Shown here: piece after piece, positions 36,999 through 45,343 of the stretch
Layout of the letters: every line of letters begins with the position of its first letter
Position numbering within the stretch: the stretch's first letter is position 1
NCBI RefSeq assembly: GCF_028710345.1
Contig: NZ_JAQTUH010000002.1
Location: forward strand, 352,378-416,377
Length of the DNA stretch: 64,000 nt
Direction: 5' to 3'
DNA from: Sulfuricurvum sp.
GTDB taxonomy: Bacteria; Campylobacterota; Campylobacteria; Campylobacterales; Sulfurimonadaceae
Made by a program: the position numbers and the translations under genes
Notes under the pieces: generated by a model
Database searches by the model: none
The model's input: only the letters and a program-made list of their open reading frames with translations
What the model was told of the DNA's origin: nothing

Positions 36999-37113
36999 AA
37001 GAGGATCCAACTCACCAGCCCCAAAGGGGTACCCAGACATTAAAGCTAGTAAGGTAAGTTGGATTAACAGCCAAATTATACAATACAAAGAAACATTATG
37101 CAAGCACAAATAA
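36988..37113 (+). CDS. Possible small AlpA-like ORF overlapping both neighbours
   Basis: A 41-codon frame begins at an ATG inside the end of the preceding gene and ends inside the start of the HEPN-like gene, with GGAAG seven bases before the ATG. Its product contains PKGYPDIKASKVSWINSQ, which resembles the C-terminal half of AlpA/excisionase-type DNA-binding proteins. It could be a real coupled small protein or the remnant of an AlpA gene. The four-base to 16-base overlaps are compatible with translation coupling. Confidence 0.3.
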   Translation: MKTKRGSNSPAPKGYPDIKASKVSWINSQIIQYKETLCKHK

Positions 37114-37856
37114 ATTTATATAATCAACTTTGTCTGATCTTGAATATAAATTCTACTCATTCATCATATTCAGAAAATCAGAAACTCTATAAAGCGGCAA
37201 GCGTTTTGCAAAAGGATTACTTAGTATCATCGTCAATCGAGGCAGACAACGTTATAAAACATCGCATGGTACATAATAAATATGATTTAATGATCTCTAT
37301 CTATAACAGAAAAATCAAAGAACACCAAGTTTTAGTGATGCTTATTCAGCTCTTTGAAGTTGCTATGAGGACACAAGCAGCAATTGTATTATCAAACAAA
37401 TACAGTTCATTGAATCAAGACGATTGGTATTTTTTGCCCCCTTCCAATGCAAAACATCGTAAATTGCAAAAGAAAATAAGTGACAGGGCTTTAATGCTTA
37501 ATCAAACAATCATTCCGACAACAACCAGTATTGATATGTTTAATATGTTAATGATGGGAGATATTCAAACCATTTATGAAGCTAACTGGAGCGATTTGAA
37601 AAGCTTGTTCCAAAATACAACGTACAAACATAATACCATTACTCCTTTACATACGAAAGCAATGTTTGATGCTCGTTTCGAGCGGATAAAACAGTATAGG
37701 AATAAATTATTTCACAGCAACCCCGGAAGTAGCGGTTGGCATCAGATTATATACGATATTGAAGAGATAATGGTGCAACTGCACTACAATCTAAAAGATG
37801 CAATCAATAATATCGATCCACATCAAAAGATTATTCATTTACAGCATAGTTATTAA
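37098..37856 (+). CDS. HEPN-domain protein (Abi-like putative RNase) in the hsd locus
   Basis: A 252-residue helical protein. Near the C-terminus it has RNKLFH (R201-H206) in the context FERIKQYRNKLFHSNPG, which fits the Rx4-6H motif with the polar residue after Arg that defines HEPN ribonucleases and Abi_2-type abortive-infection proteins. No other domain is recognised. It lies between hsdS and hsdM on the same strand, nine bases before hsdM. This recalls E. coli prr, where the HEPN anticodon nuclease PrrC sits within a type I locus and is released when the phage blocks restriction. A similar guard role is inference; the protein lacks the PrrC ATPase part. Confidence 0.7.
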   Translation: MQAQINLYNQLCLILNINSTHSSYSENQKLYKAASVLQKDYLVSSSIEADNVIKHRMVHNKYDLMISIYNRKIKEHQVLVMLIQLFEVAMRTQAAIVLSNKYSSLNQDDWYFLPPSNAKHRKLQKKISDRALMLNQTIIPTTTSIDMFNMLMMGDIQTIYEANWSDLKSLFQNTTYKHNTITPLHTKAMFDARFERIKQYRNKLFHSNPGSSGWHQIIYDIEEIMVQLHYNLKDAINNIDPHQKIIHLQHSY

Positions 37857-37865
37857 AGGAATCTA

Positions 37866-39335
37866 ATGAGTTCAGCGGCAATTATCAGTAAAATTTGGAA
37901 TTTCGCCAGTGTATTACGTGACGATGGAGTAAGCTACGGCGATTATCTCGAACAAATCACCTATCTACTTTTTTTAAAAATGGCGGATGAATATAGCAAG
38001 CCTCCGTATAAACGCAATGTCGGTATTCCTGCAGGATATGGATGGAATGATCTCGTTGATTTACGCGGGGCAGAGCTGGAAAGTCATTATCTTATTACAC
38101 TCAGAGAATTATCGATCCAAAGCGGTATGCTAGGGCAGATTTTTACTAAATCCCAAAACAAGATCCAAGACCCTGCAAAGCTTTATAAGCTTATCGATTT
38201 GATCGATAAAGAGAAATGGGTCATGATGGGGACGGATGTCAAAGGGGACATTTATGAGGGGTTGCTGGAGAAAAATGCCGAAGATACCAAAAGCGGTGCA
38301 GGGCAGTATTTTACTCCGCGTGCTCTGATTCGTACAATGGTCGAGGCAGTTCGTCCTAAACCTCTAAAATCGATCGCCGATCCCGCTTGTGGAACAGGAG
38401 GATTTTTCCTTGCGGCGTATGATTTTCTAGATGCTAAAGGACTCGACAAAGATGAGCGAGAGTTTCTGAAGCATTCGACTTTTTACGGTAATGAAATTGT
38501 TGCTAATACCCGTCGTTTAGCGCTCATGAATATGTTTCTCCATAATATCGGGGAGATCGACGGCGAATCGATGATCGCGGGGACGGATGCATTGATCGCT
38601 TCTCCTTCCAAGCGGGTTGATTATGTACTAGCGAATCCTCCATTCGGTAAGAAAAGCTCGATGACGTTTACGAATGAAGAGGGTGAACAAGAAAAAGACG
38701 AACTTACTTACAATCGTGAAGATTTTTGGACAACAACATCGAACAAACAACTAAATTTCGTACAGCACATCTATACAATGCTCAAAGCCGACGGTCAAGC
38801 AGCAATAGTATTACCGGATAACGTTCTTTTTGAAGGTGGTGCAGGGGAGACGATTCGTAAAAAGCTGCTAGAAAAGACCGACTTTCATACGATTCTGAGA
38901 CTTCCAACGGGGATTTTTTACGCCAATGGAGTCAAAGCAAATGTAATCTTTTTTGATAATAAGCCGACGCGTAAAGAGCCGTGGACAAAAGAGGTATGGA
39001 TTTACGATTACCGTACCAATATTCATCACACCAAAAAGAAAAATCCGATGAAATTTGAAGATTTGAGTAACTTTTTAGAGTGTTATAAATCAGGCAAACG
39101 AGAAGATCGGATTGAAACTTACAGTGCAGAAAATCCAGATGGACGATGGCGTAAATATGGCTATGAAGAGATAGTTGCTCGGGACAAGACGAGTTTAGAC
39201 ATCCTATGGCTTAAAGACGATGCACTTTCTGATTTGGATAATTTATCAGAACCGGATGTATTGGCGATTGATATTATCGAAAATATTGAGGCCGCATTAC
39301 TCTCATTTCGAGAAGTTGTTAGTGAATTACAGTAA
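37866..39335 (+). CDS. hsdM: Type I restriction enzyme, M (methyltransferase) subunit
   Basis: A 489-residue HsdM, an N6-adenine methyltransferase. The N-terminal helical domain (about 1-130) precedes the Rossmann core with SAM motif I DPACGTGGF (172-180) and catalytic motif IV NPPF (257-260). With HsdS it methylates the two half-sites; with HsdR it restricts. It has a good Shine-Dalgarno (AAAGGA). The gene order R-S-x-HEPN-M is unusual, since hsdM is more often next to hsdS. Confidence 0.95.
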   Translation: MSSAAIISKIWNFASVLRDDGVSYGDYLEQITYLLFLKMADEYSKPPYKRNVGIPAGYGWNDLVDLRGAELESHYLITLRELSIQSGMLGQIFTKSQNKIQDPAKLYKLIDLIDKEKWVMMGTDVKGDIYEGLLEKNAEDTKSGAGQYFTPRALIRTMVEAVRPKPLKSIADPACGTGGFFLAAYDFLDAKGLDKDEREFLKHSTFYGNEIVANTRRLALMNMFLHNIGEIDGESMIAGTDALIASPSKRVDYVLANPPFGKKSSMTFTNEEGEQEKDELTYNREDFWTTTSNKQLNFVQHIYTMLKADGQAAIVLPDNVLFEGGAGETIRKKLLEKTDFHTILRLPTGIFYANGVKANVIFFDNKPTRKEPWTKEVWIYDYRTNIHHTKKKNPMKFEDLSNFLECYKSGKREDRIETYSAENPDGRWRKYGYEEIVARDKTSLDILWLKDDALSDLDNLSEPDVLAIDIIENIEAALLSFREVVSELQ

Positions 39336-39365
39336 GTAAATTAGAGTTAAATGTAGTAAAGAAAT

Positions 39366-40307
39366 ATGCCAATACGTGCAATCAGAGACGGTAAGGATGT
39401 TTATGCAACTAGCATGAGTGATCCCGAATGGCTCGAAGTTCGAAAAACGTATAAAAAATATCCACTTACATTACCGTGTTGTGGTGCTGTAGCTATCCCA
39501 AAAGTTCGTTATGAATACGGTACCTGTTTCTTCGCTCACAAGGCAAAGGGTGGGTGTACATTATATGCGCCTGAAACGCGGCAGCATATTGAGGCTAAAA
39601 ATATCATTCGCCATGCTGCAATGGAAAGTGGTTGGAGAGCAACAACAGAAGCTCGAATGGTGTGGCCTTTTGGAGGATTGGCAATAGCGGATGTGTTGTG
39701 CAAAAAAGGACATGATTTACTTTCAGACAAATATTTTGATTGTGTAGCATTTGAGATACAGCTTTCACCGCAAAATGACGTCACAACACACCAAAGAACT
39801 TTGAATTATATCAATGGTGGAGCAGAAATAGTACATTGGTTTTTTTATTCCCCACCGCGATATTTGTATCAAACTGATCAGTTGAAATTTTATAAAGTAT
39901 CTGAAAAAGAAGGTAAGTTTTGGGTCAATGACAATCCAGATTTAGATCTTGCTACGGTTGTAAGTAATATTTTACGAGTAGGTCATATATCCGGTAAAAC
40001 AGAAGAACAACGTCGATTGGAAGCGTTGCAAAAAGCTGAAGAAGAACGGCTCAGAATACTCCAAGAAGAGGAAGAAGAAAAACAATATCAAATCGAATTA
40101 CAAGAAGCCCGCAAAAAAGCGAGAGAAGAAGCCAAGAATCGTAAAATAATTATAGAAGATATCCCCGTAGGAAAAAATGTTATTGAAAGAGGACCACACT
40201 TCTTTTGTGTGTTTTGTGATAAAAGGATGAAAATGACTCGCATTTTTGGACAAGGGCTACATTACACCTGTGAATGTGGGCAAAGTGAGCATTTAATAAA
40301 ATACTGA
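39366..40307 (+). CDS. CoiA-like nuclease-fold protein with zinc-ribbon tail
   Basis: A 313-residue protein. The N-terminal half resembles competence protein CoiA: an FFAHKAKGGCTLY segment with possible zinc ligands, EAKNIIRHAAMESGWRA, and a PD-(D/E)xK-like core with IADVLC and VAFEIQLS (D ... E-x-Q). Next comes a long charged coiled-coil (about 215-265, rich in E, K, R and Q), then a C-terminal zinc ribbon (CVFCDKRMK ... CECGQ). It lies 30 bases after hsdM and may be an accessory nuclease or recombination factor of the locus. Confidence 0.6.
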   Translation: MPIRAIRDGKDVYATSMSDPEWLEVRKTYKKYPLTLPCCGAVAIPKVRYEYGTCFFAHKAKGGCTLYAPETRQHIEAKNIIRHAAMESGWRATTEARMVWPFGGLAIADVLCKKGHDLLSDKYFDCVAFEIQLSPQNDVTTHQRTLNYINGGAEIVHWFFYSPPRYLYQTDQLKFYKVSEKEGKFWVNDNPDLDLATVVSNILRVGHISGKTEEQRRLEALQKAEEERLRILQEEEEEKQYQIELQEARKKAREEAKNRKIIIEDIPVGKNVIERGPHFFCVFCDKRMKMTRIFGQGLHYTCECGQSEHLIKY

Positions 40308-40501
40308 TCATTTGTCATTTTTAGGCTACATTTTTCTTCATATTCTTTCATTTTTCTCTATTTTTTACCATCTCTATTAAAAGTTTATTTCTTCGCAAAA
40401 TAGGGCTTTTCAAGCCTGTTTATTTCAAAAATCATCATTTATCTCATCTCTAATTGACTCTAAACTTTCATCAACTGTCGTAAAACAATTGAGGAGAGAA
40501 T

Positions 40502-40747
40502 ATGTCAAATGAAAATAGTCAAGAGGTAGCGGACAAGCTTTACCGAAAATATCGAAAAGTCATGCTAACTCGACTTGAGACAGCGCATGAATTGGGAATT
40601 TCCATACAAACCCTTGATCGACTAAAGAAGATGGCACATGGACCTAAATATACAAAAAATGGGAAGGACAACCGCAATGGTGCAGTCCGATATTCGATAG
40701 AAGCTGTCGCTGAATATATCATTTCCCATGAAGTGATGACTGCATGA
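40502..40747 (+). CDS. AlpA/MerR-like helix-turn-helix protein (excisionase-type)
   Basis: An 81-residue DNA-binding protein with a helix-turn-helix (RLETAHELGISIQTLDRLKK, about 24-43) and a wing (GPKYTKNGKDNRNGAVRYSIEAV), the layout of AlpA/Xis-type excisionases and small MerR-like regulators. A good Shine-Dalgarno (GAGGAGA) lies before the ATG. It overlaps the next gene by four bases and probably controls this element or helps the nearby integrase excise it. Confidence 0.7.
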   Translation: MSNENSQEVADKLYRKYRKVMLTRLETAHELGISIQTLDRLKKMAHGPKYTKNGKDNRNGAVRYSIEAVAEYIISHEVMTA

Positions 40748-41079
40748 AAAAACGTGATGAAAAAATCAAACTTGGATACACAACAATTATGCATGATCCA
40801 CGAATACGCTTCGAACTTTCCAATAACGATTATTGCGTTGCCGATGCTATTTATCATCTGAGCCATAATCCAGAAAGTTCTGTATATGGATGGTGCTATG
40901 CGAGCCGGGAAAAACTTGGAAAGTTTTTTGGTTTATCCCGTCAATCAGTGATAACCATCATAAAAAAGCTCCAAAACAAGGGGTTGATTGAAATCAACCA
41001 AGATACTAATCACCTTCGAACAACACAGCTTTGGTATTCGGAATTCGTTATGTTCGAACTGCGAAAACGCAGCCTGTAA
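40744..41079 (+). CDS. Winged helix-turn-helix protein (mobile-element type)
   Basis: A 111-residue protein with a winged HTH (YASREKLGKFFGLSRQSVITIIKKLQNKGLIEI, about 47-80), a pattern seen in plasmid and prophage replication initiators and helix-turn-helix_36-type proteins. There is no catalytic domain. It is coupled to the AlpA-like gene by a four-base overlap. Possible roles are element replication control or transcription. Confidence 0.65.
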   Translation: MKKRDEKIKLGYTTIMHDPRIRFELSNNDYCVADAIYHLSHNPESSVYGWCYASREKLGKFFGLSRQSVITIIKKLQNKGLIEINQDTNHLRTTQLWYSEFVMFELRKRSL

Positions 41080-41115
41080 AAAAACTTTACAGACTGTCAA
41101 AACTGTGCAAATCTA

Positions 41116-41134
41116 GTGTCAAAAAAGTTGACAC
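41116..41134. promoter_or_regulatory. Inverted repeat between the HTH gene and the next gene
   Basis: GTGTCAA and TTGACAC are perfect 7-base arms around AAAAG in the 87-base gap after the winged-HTH gene. It looks like an operator for one of the two adjacent DNA-binding proteins; a weak terminator is the alternative. Confidence 0.4.
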
Positions 41135-41166
41135 AATAAATATAACTATACCGAAGAGGAAGAAGA

Positions 41167-41541
41167 ATGGAAGTATCCAAAGAACTTTTTGATGAATTCA
41201 TCCAATGGTTGAAACGAGATGGATTAACTCCAAAAAAATCAGAACGTTTATGGAGAAAAACAATCTATTCGCGTCTTTTAAATGGACATAAAAATACAAA
41301 TGAAAATTGGGAGGATTTTATGGTTGATTTTCATCGTTATCAGACTCCGAAACAGGATTTTGATGAAAATTGCCTAAGTGGCATTGGGGTTAACGTTTCA
41401 GGTGCGTACAAAACGATTCGCAATGTTGTCAAAGGTGAAACGATGAGTCGTATATTTTTCGAGGATGGAACTGATATTGATGTTGATAACTCAGTTTCTA
41501 TGGAGCTTTTCGATGCACATGCAAGCGATAAGAAATGTTAA
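41167..41541 (+). CDS. Unknown protein of the mobile element
   Basis: A 124-residue soluble protein that I do not recognise. The first half is helical and basic (FIQWLKRDGLTPKKSERLWRKTIYSRLLN), which might bind nucleic acid; the second half is more beta-like and acidic. GAGGAAGAAG precedes the ATG. It overlaps the next gene by seven bases, so it belongs to a four-gene run 41167-43442. Confidence 0.6.
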   Translation: MEVSKELFDEFIQWLKRDGLTPKKSERLWRKTIYSRLLNGHKNTNENWEDFMVDFHRYQTPKQDFDENCLSGIGVNVSGAYKTIRNVVKGETMSRIFFEDGTDIDVDNSVSMELFDAHASDKKC

Positions 41542-42050
41542 AAATGACAATTGAACGGCTACTAAAAATGTCTCAAGAACAGCAAAGTAGTGAGTTGAGA
41601 TATTACTCTCGTTGTCCATTAGATATCCGTATGCTGATTATAGGTAATAAGACACCTATCTTCCACAAATTACGGCAAGAAAATAGTGATGCTGATAAGG
41701 CGATACTTGAATATTGTGCATGGATATTGGCTATTACACAACATCACTCTGATGAACAGTTACTATTAAGTGGATCTATGAGCGGTATGAGTCTTGAGGA
41801 AATCCGAGAGATATCAGATAAGAGGATAGCGTTGTTTATCCAAAAAATTAAAAATACACGTGCCATTCAGCGTGAACGCATACTATCCATATGGGCAGAT
41901 ATACGTAATGCGAAACTCAATCATGGGATGAGCTATCGCAAACTTGTAGTATTTATAAAAAAGAAACATCGTTTTGAAGTTTCTCGGTCATTACTGAATT
42001 CTATGTGGTTAGAAATCGAAGAAGAGCAATCAAAGGAGAATGATAAATGA
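41535..42050 (+). CDS. Unknown helical protein of the mobile element
   Basis: A 171-residue, largely helical protein with no recognised domain. The C-terminal part (KLNHGMSYRKLVVFIKKKHRFEVSRSLLNSMW) could be a helix-turn-helix, as it has the basic residues and spacing of one. It overlaps its neighbours by seven and four bases. A MLKMT start or the second ATG three codons later are both possible. Confidence 0.6.
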   Translation: MLKMTIERLLKMSQEQQSSELRYYSRCPLDIRMLIIGNKTPIFHKLRQENSDADKAILEYCAWILAITQHHSDEQLLLSGSMSGMSLEEIREISDKRIALFIQKIKNTRAIQRERILSIWADIRNAKLNHGMSYRKLVVFIKKKHRFEVSRSLLNSMWLEIEEEQSKENDK

Positions 42051-42580
42051 AAGATGAAATTATGTTAGGTACTGATTGTATAGATCGTTTGCGAGTAGAT
42101 CACGCGCCACTGTCAACATTTCTAAAGATGGATTTAGTACGTGTTATTGAAGATGATGCAAAGGGTGGAAACCCTTACATTCGTCTAGTGGTCATCATCA
42201 TCGATCGACAAATTATAACAACGTTCCATGCAGATGCGAATCAAATGAAATCAGAAATTAAATTATTTGATCGCGGCAATGTATTCAATCATTTTTTTAA
42301 AACAGCCAAACTCGACATAAAAAGTAAAAAATTTAAAGAGTTAGGGTTTGCTGATGAAGATACAAAAAATGAACGTGATACAAAGCTTGTTACACTAACC
42401 AATAAGTTTCCATTGAAAGAAGATATATTTATCAGTTTGGCAGATGCTGATGGAATTATTCAAAACTGGTATGACGCTTTTATAGGATATCGTAGAACAA
42501 AACTCATCGAATTTCCATCAGAACAATCGCTTGAATGTTTGGCAAAACTCCTCAAAAAATATGGCTATCTCGATGCATGA
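42047..42580 (+). CDS. Unknown protein of the mobile element
   Basis: A 177-residue soluble protein with mixed alpha/beta character (for example PYIRLVVIIIDRQIITTFH) and no motif I recognise. It is translationally coupled to both neighbours by overlaps. Its C-terminal end overlaps the start of the membrane protein gene. No function can be assigned. Confidence 0.6.
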   Translation: MKDEIMLGTDCIDRLRVDHAPLSTFLKMDLVRVIEDDAKGGNPYIRLVVIIIDRQIITTFHADANQMKSEIKLFDRGNVFNHFFKTAKLDIKSKKFKELGFADEDTKNERDTKLVTLTNKFPLKEDIFISLADADGIIQNWYDAFIGYRRTKLIEFPSEQSLECLAKLLKKYGYLDA

Positions 42581-43442
42581 CAATACGATAATTTCATACA
42601 TCGAATACGGTGTACTTTTTATTATTATTGTGATTGTTTTTAACAAATTGGTAGATTCATTTTTCGCTGCAAAAATAGAAAAAACGTTGGAAAAAAAAGA
42701 ACTATCACTTGTGATTGAAGAGGCGCAAAAAGTAGATAAAACTACTGAAGTTGAGTCTCCTCCGCTTCCACAATATGATGTCTATCACCCATCGATTTTT
42801 TTAAAGACAAGAACACGTAACTTTTACTTTGATCTCATTTTCAGTAAGGAGTTTTTTTTAGATGAACCATGGTTGAGTACATTGGCGGAAACATTGTCTC
42901 TTTTAGAGTTGGCGACTGATGCAAAAGTAGTCAAACAGGATGAAAAATCTATTGAGTTGATTATAGGTACTAAAGGGATAAATGAACTAAAAATTGGTCA
43001 AGTTTTTAATGCATATAGCTTGTATGATTTAACGATGACACTTGCTGAAAATTATGCAACTTATGCGTCATATAAAAAGCAAGATTTTCGTGAAATGATT
43101 CTTGCGATTCTTTTACTTTATATCGATCAGATAGATAACATTCGACATTGGGGTGATTGTGCTGAAAATACACTTGAATCGTTGGTTGAACATATGACAA
43201 AAGAGTTGCCGGATGAGAATAAAATACTCATATTACACTTGATCAATGAAATACATAATTCAGTCAATGAGATGGGAATGATTGAAGAGCTTCAATGCCA
43301 GATCAATATGATTCAAAACGATCTTGAACAGACCATCAAGGTGGTTCAATCAGATAAAAAAATTTCTACTTGGCATAAAAGTTATCCTCGAAAAAAGATG
43401 CAAAAACGTCTTTATAGCATGGATGAAATACGCCGATTTTAG
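42561..43442 (+). CDS. Unknown membrane-anchored protein of the mobile element
   Basis: A ~293-residue protein with one N-terminal membrane helix (YIEYGVLFIIIVIVFNKLV) followed by a cytoplasmic or periplasmic helical region. The layout recalls conjugation or partition accessory proteins, but no family is recognised. The frame is open from a TTG at 42531. Of the two ATGs (42561 and 42573) neither has a good Shine-Dalgarno, so coupling to the upstream gene is likely. The basic C-terminus (YPRKKMQKRLYSMDEIRRF) may touch nucleic acid. Confidence 0.6.
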   Translation: MAISMHDNTIISYIEYGVLFIIIVIVFNKLVDSFFAAKIEKTLEKKELSLVIEEAQKVDKTTEVESPPLPQYDVYHPSIFLKTRTRNFYFDLIFSKEFFLDEPWLSTLAETLSLLELATDAKVVKQDEKSIELIIGTKGINELKIGQVFNAYSLYDLTMTLAENYATYASYKKQDFREMILAILLLYIDQIDNIRHWGDCAENTLESLVEHMTKELPDENKILILHLINEIHNSVNEMGMIEELQCQINMIQNDLEQTIKVVQSDKKISTWHKSYPRKKMQKRLYSMDEIRRF

Positions 43443-43855
43443 AAAATCTGAAATGATTTTTCTTGTATCTACTGTCTAATCAACTGTCCATATAGTGTCT
43501 TTTTTGATGTCTTTGGATATTTGACATTTTTGGGCAAGAATACCCATGTATATGGGTCTTATGCAGCTTTTCTGGCAAAAATGGAAACTGTGGAAGACAG
43601 TTCATAGTTAGTACAAAAAAACTTCGAGAATAATGGACAATTTTCTCATTTATACTTTCCTCATTAAAACAACAACAAAACAAAAAAGTGTATTAATCGG
43701 TGGAGCTCTTAATCTACCCTATTAGGCGATTTCTCCCATCGTAACCAAAAGAGCCAAGTGGATGCTAACTTGTGAAACAGAGCAGAATGACTTAACTAAA
43801 ATTGCCTATCGAGCAGAGGCTAAAACTGTTCTAATATCATCAATTTGAGGAATGA
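43443..43855. other. Non-coding stretch upstream of the integrase with inverted repeats
   Basis: No convincing gene. It contains a perfect 16-base palindrome-like site ACCCATGTATATGGGT (43542-43557) and an AACTGT/ACAGTT inverted repeat (43586-43602), either of which could be an operator, an attachment core or integrase arm site. The last 10 bases carry the integrase Shine-Dalgarno (GAGG). No direct repeat of the tRNA-Leu 3' end is present. Confidence 0.5.
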
Positions 43856-44776
43856 ATGAGGGGTTCACCGGAATACCAAGCCAGTCTCTTAATACGCAAG
43901 CTCTTTAGAGAAGGTAGCAAGAAAATAGAGCGCACTGATCCGACACATCAACACTACCAAAAACTCAGTAGCTATAACACTGCCGATACCTATAAAAATA
44001 CGCTTATCAATTTAATATATTTTGCAAAAGATAATTGGAAAATCAAAGACTGTACCAAGATCAATTCAGATGTTATCGAAGATTATTTATATGAAAAAAT
44101 CGACAGTGGAATTAGTCAGCAATACCTTGAACGTTTAAGCAGTGCTATCGGAAAATTTGAGATAGCTTTGAAGCAATTTATGCGTGAAGAAATAGGTGAG
44201 AACCGGCACTATGATTTTAGTATTCGATTCGCGATTGTGAACGAAGCAAGACGCACCGGAATGGTGGTCGATAACTATCACAATAGAGCCTACAAAAACC
44301 CGCAGCAACTTATCGATTCATTATCAAATCCTCTACATAAAATTGCTGCCTTTGTAGAATACGAAGGAGGTGCCAGAATTTCTGCAACTACTTTGATTAA
44401 GCTTGACCAGTTACTTGGATATTCAGTCGATCCAATTATTGGAATTGAACGTGGTTTAATCATGACTCGTGAAAAAGGTGGGATTCGAAAAGAAGTGATG
44501 GTGTCTATAGAAACCTATGATCAACTTAAGCGACATGTTGATGTGAACGGTTTATTTAAAATAGATCGTCAACAATACATGAAAGACATAAGAGATACAT
44601 GTAAAAGATTAGACATTAAACCTGAAGGTTCACATGGATTACGGTGGTCGTATGCCAAGCGTCGCATGATGGAATACTCTCGTGCCGGTTACACATATGA
44701 ACAAAGTCTTCAAGCCGTGAGCTGGGAAATGAAACATAATCGCGCGAATATCACAGAACACTATCTTGGTGGATGA
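43856..44776 (+). CDS. Tyrosine integrase of the island
   Basis: A 306-residue tyrosine recombinase of the integron/phage type. Catalytic residues visible are R174 (GARISATT), a candidate Lys in the beta-hairpin REKGGIRKE (207), H260 and R263 (HGLRWSYAKRR), H294 in WEMKHNRANIT and the nucleophile Y303 (EHYLGG), which lies only three residues from the C-terminus. The N-terminal half is a helical core-binding domain. The start ATG at 43856 has GAGG five bases upstream. It is the likely mover of the 40.5-44.8 kb element. Confidence 0.8.
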   Translation: MRGSPEYQASLLIRKLFREGSKKIERTDPTHQHYQKLSSYNTADTYKNTLINLIYFAKDNWKIKDCTKINSDVIEDYLYEKIDSGISQQYLERLSSAIGKFEIALKQFMREEIGENRHYDFSIRFAIVNEARRTGMVVDNYHNRAYKNPQQLIDSLSNPLHKIAAFVEYEGGARISATTLIKLDQLLGYSVDPIIGIERGLIMTREKGGIRKEVMVSIETYDQLKRHVDVNGLFKIDRQQYMKDIRDTCKRLDIKPEGSHGLRWSYAKRRMMEYSRAGYTYEQSLQAVSWEMKHNRANITEHYLGG

Positions 44777-44786
44777 GCAGATAGAC

Positions 44787-45062
44787 TTATACTTTACGAT
44801 TTAATGTGTCAATCAACGTCGACTGCTTTACTTCAAATGTCCTGCACACCGCTGCTTTTGACATTCCGTTATTCAAAGCTTCTAAAATACATAGCATCCA
44901 TCTTCTCTTGCGGTATTGCTCTTGGTCGTCCACAGATTCGTTCTCGCTTTTTTGCGGCAGCAAGACCAGCATTAACTCGTTCTTGTATCAATGAACGTTC
45001 AAATTGAGCCAGAGCTCCAAAAACATGAAAAAGCAGTTTGCCGGACGGACGGGCTGGATGTA
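44787..45062 (-). pseudogene. Serine recombinase (resolvase/invertase), C-terminal remnant with a frameshift
   Basis: Read on the minus strand, one frame gives RPSGKLLFHVFGALAQFERS followed by LIQERVNAGLAAAKKRER, the end of the serine-recombinase catalytic domain and its E helix, and then runs into a stop. A second frame resumes with LEALNNGMSKAAVCRTFEVK, the C-terminal helix-turn-helix. A one-base shift near 44890 separates them. The N-terminal catalytic serine part is missing. It is a decayed resolvase, evidence for past mobile-element turnover beside the integrase. Confidence 0.75.
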
Positions 45063-45145
45063 TCCATCCCCTCAGTTAGAGATTTAAAGTTTTACTTCCA
45101 AAAGCAGGGTAGTGGAAAGTATGTGGAAAACACTTATTTGTCGTT

Positions 45146-45343
45146 ATGAATATAAAGAGAATCAATGACGAAACATTACGAGAGATTGCACGGTTGGCTG
45201 CAGAGAGCCCATTTGGAGTTAGAACCATTCGTCACATACTGCAAAAAGTGTTTGCATATCCGATCTATGATGCTCCAGGTAAAGAGAAAAAAAGTCACAG
45301 TATCACCATGAAACATCTCAAAGAAGTCATTGAGCTCACGTAG
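45146..45343 (+). CDS. Short protein resembling the ClpX C-terminal lid domain
   Basis: A 65-residue frame whose content, DETLREIARLAAESPFGVRT then IRHILQKVFAYPIYDAPG and ITMKHLKEVI, resembles the small C-terminal domain of ClpX/HslU-type AAA+ proteins. The AAA+ core is absent and the frame is closed 12 codons upstream of the ATG, so it is either a fragment or a short stand-alone protein. There is no obvious Shine-Dalgarno. The end overlaps the convergent PcfJ-like gene by eight bases. Confidence 0.35.
   Translation: MNIKRINDETLREIARLAAESPFGVRTIRHILQKVFAYPIYDAPGKEKKSHSITMKHLKEVIELT

Noticed and set aside
41128..41146. TTGACA plus TATAAC as a sigma-70 promoter
   Set aside because: The spacing is only about seven bases, far too short for a promoter.
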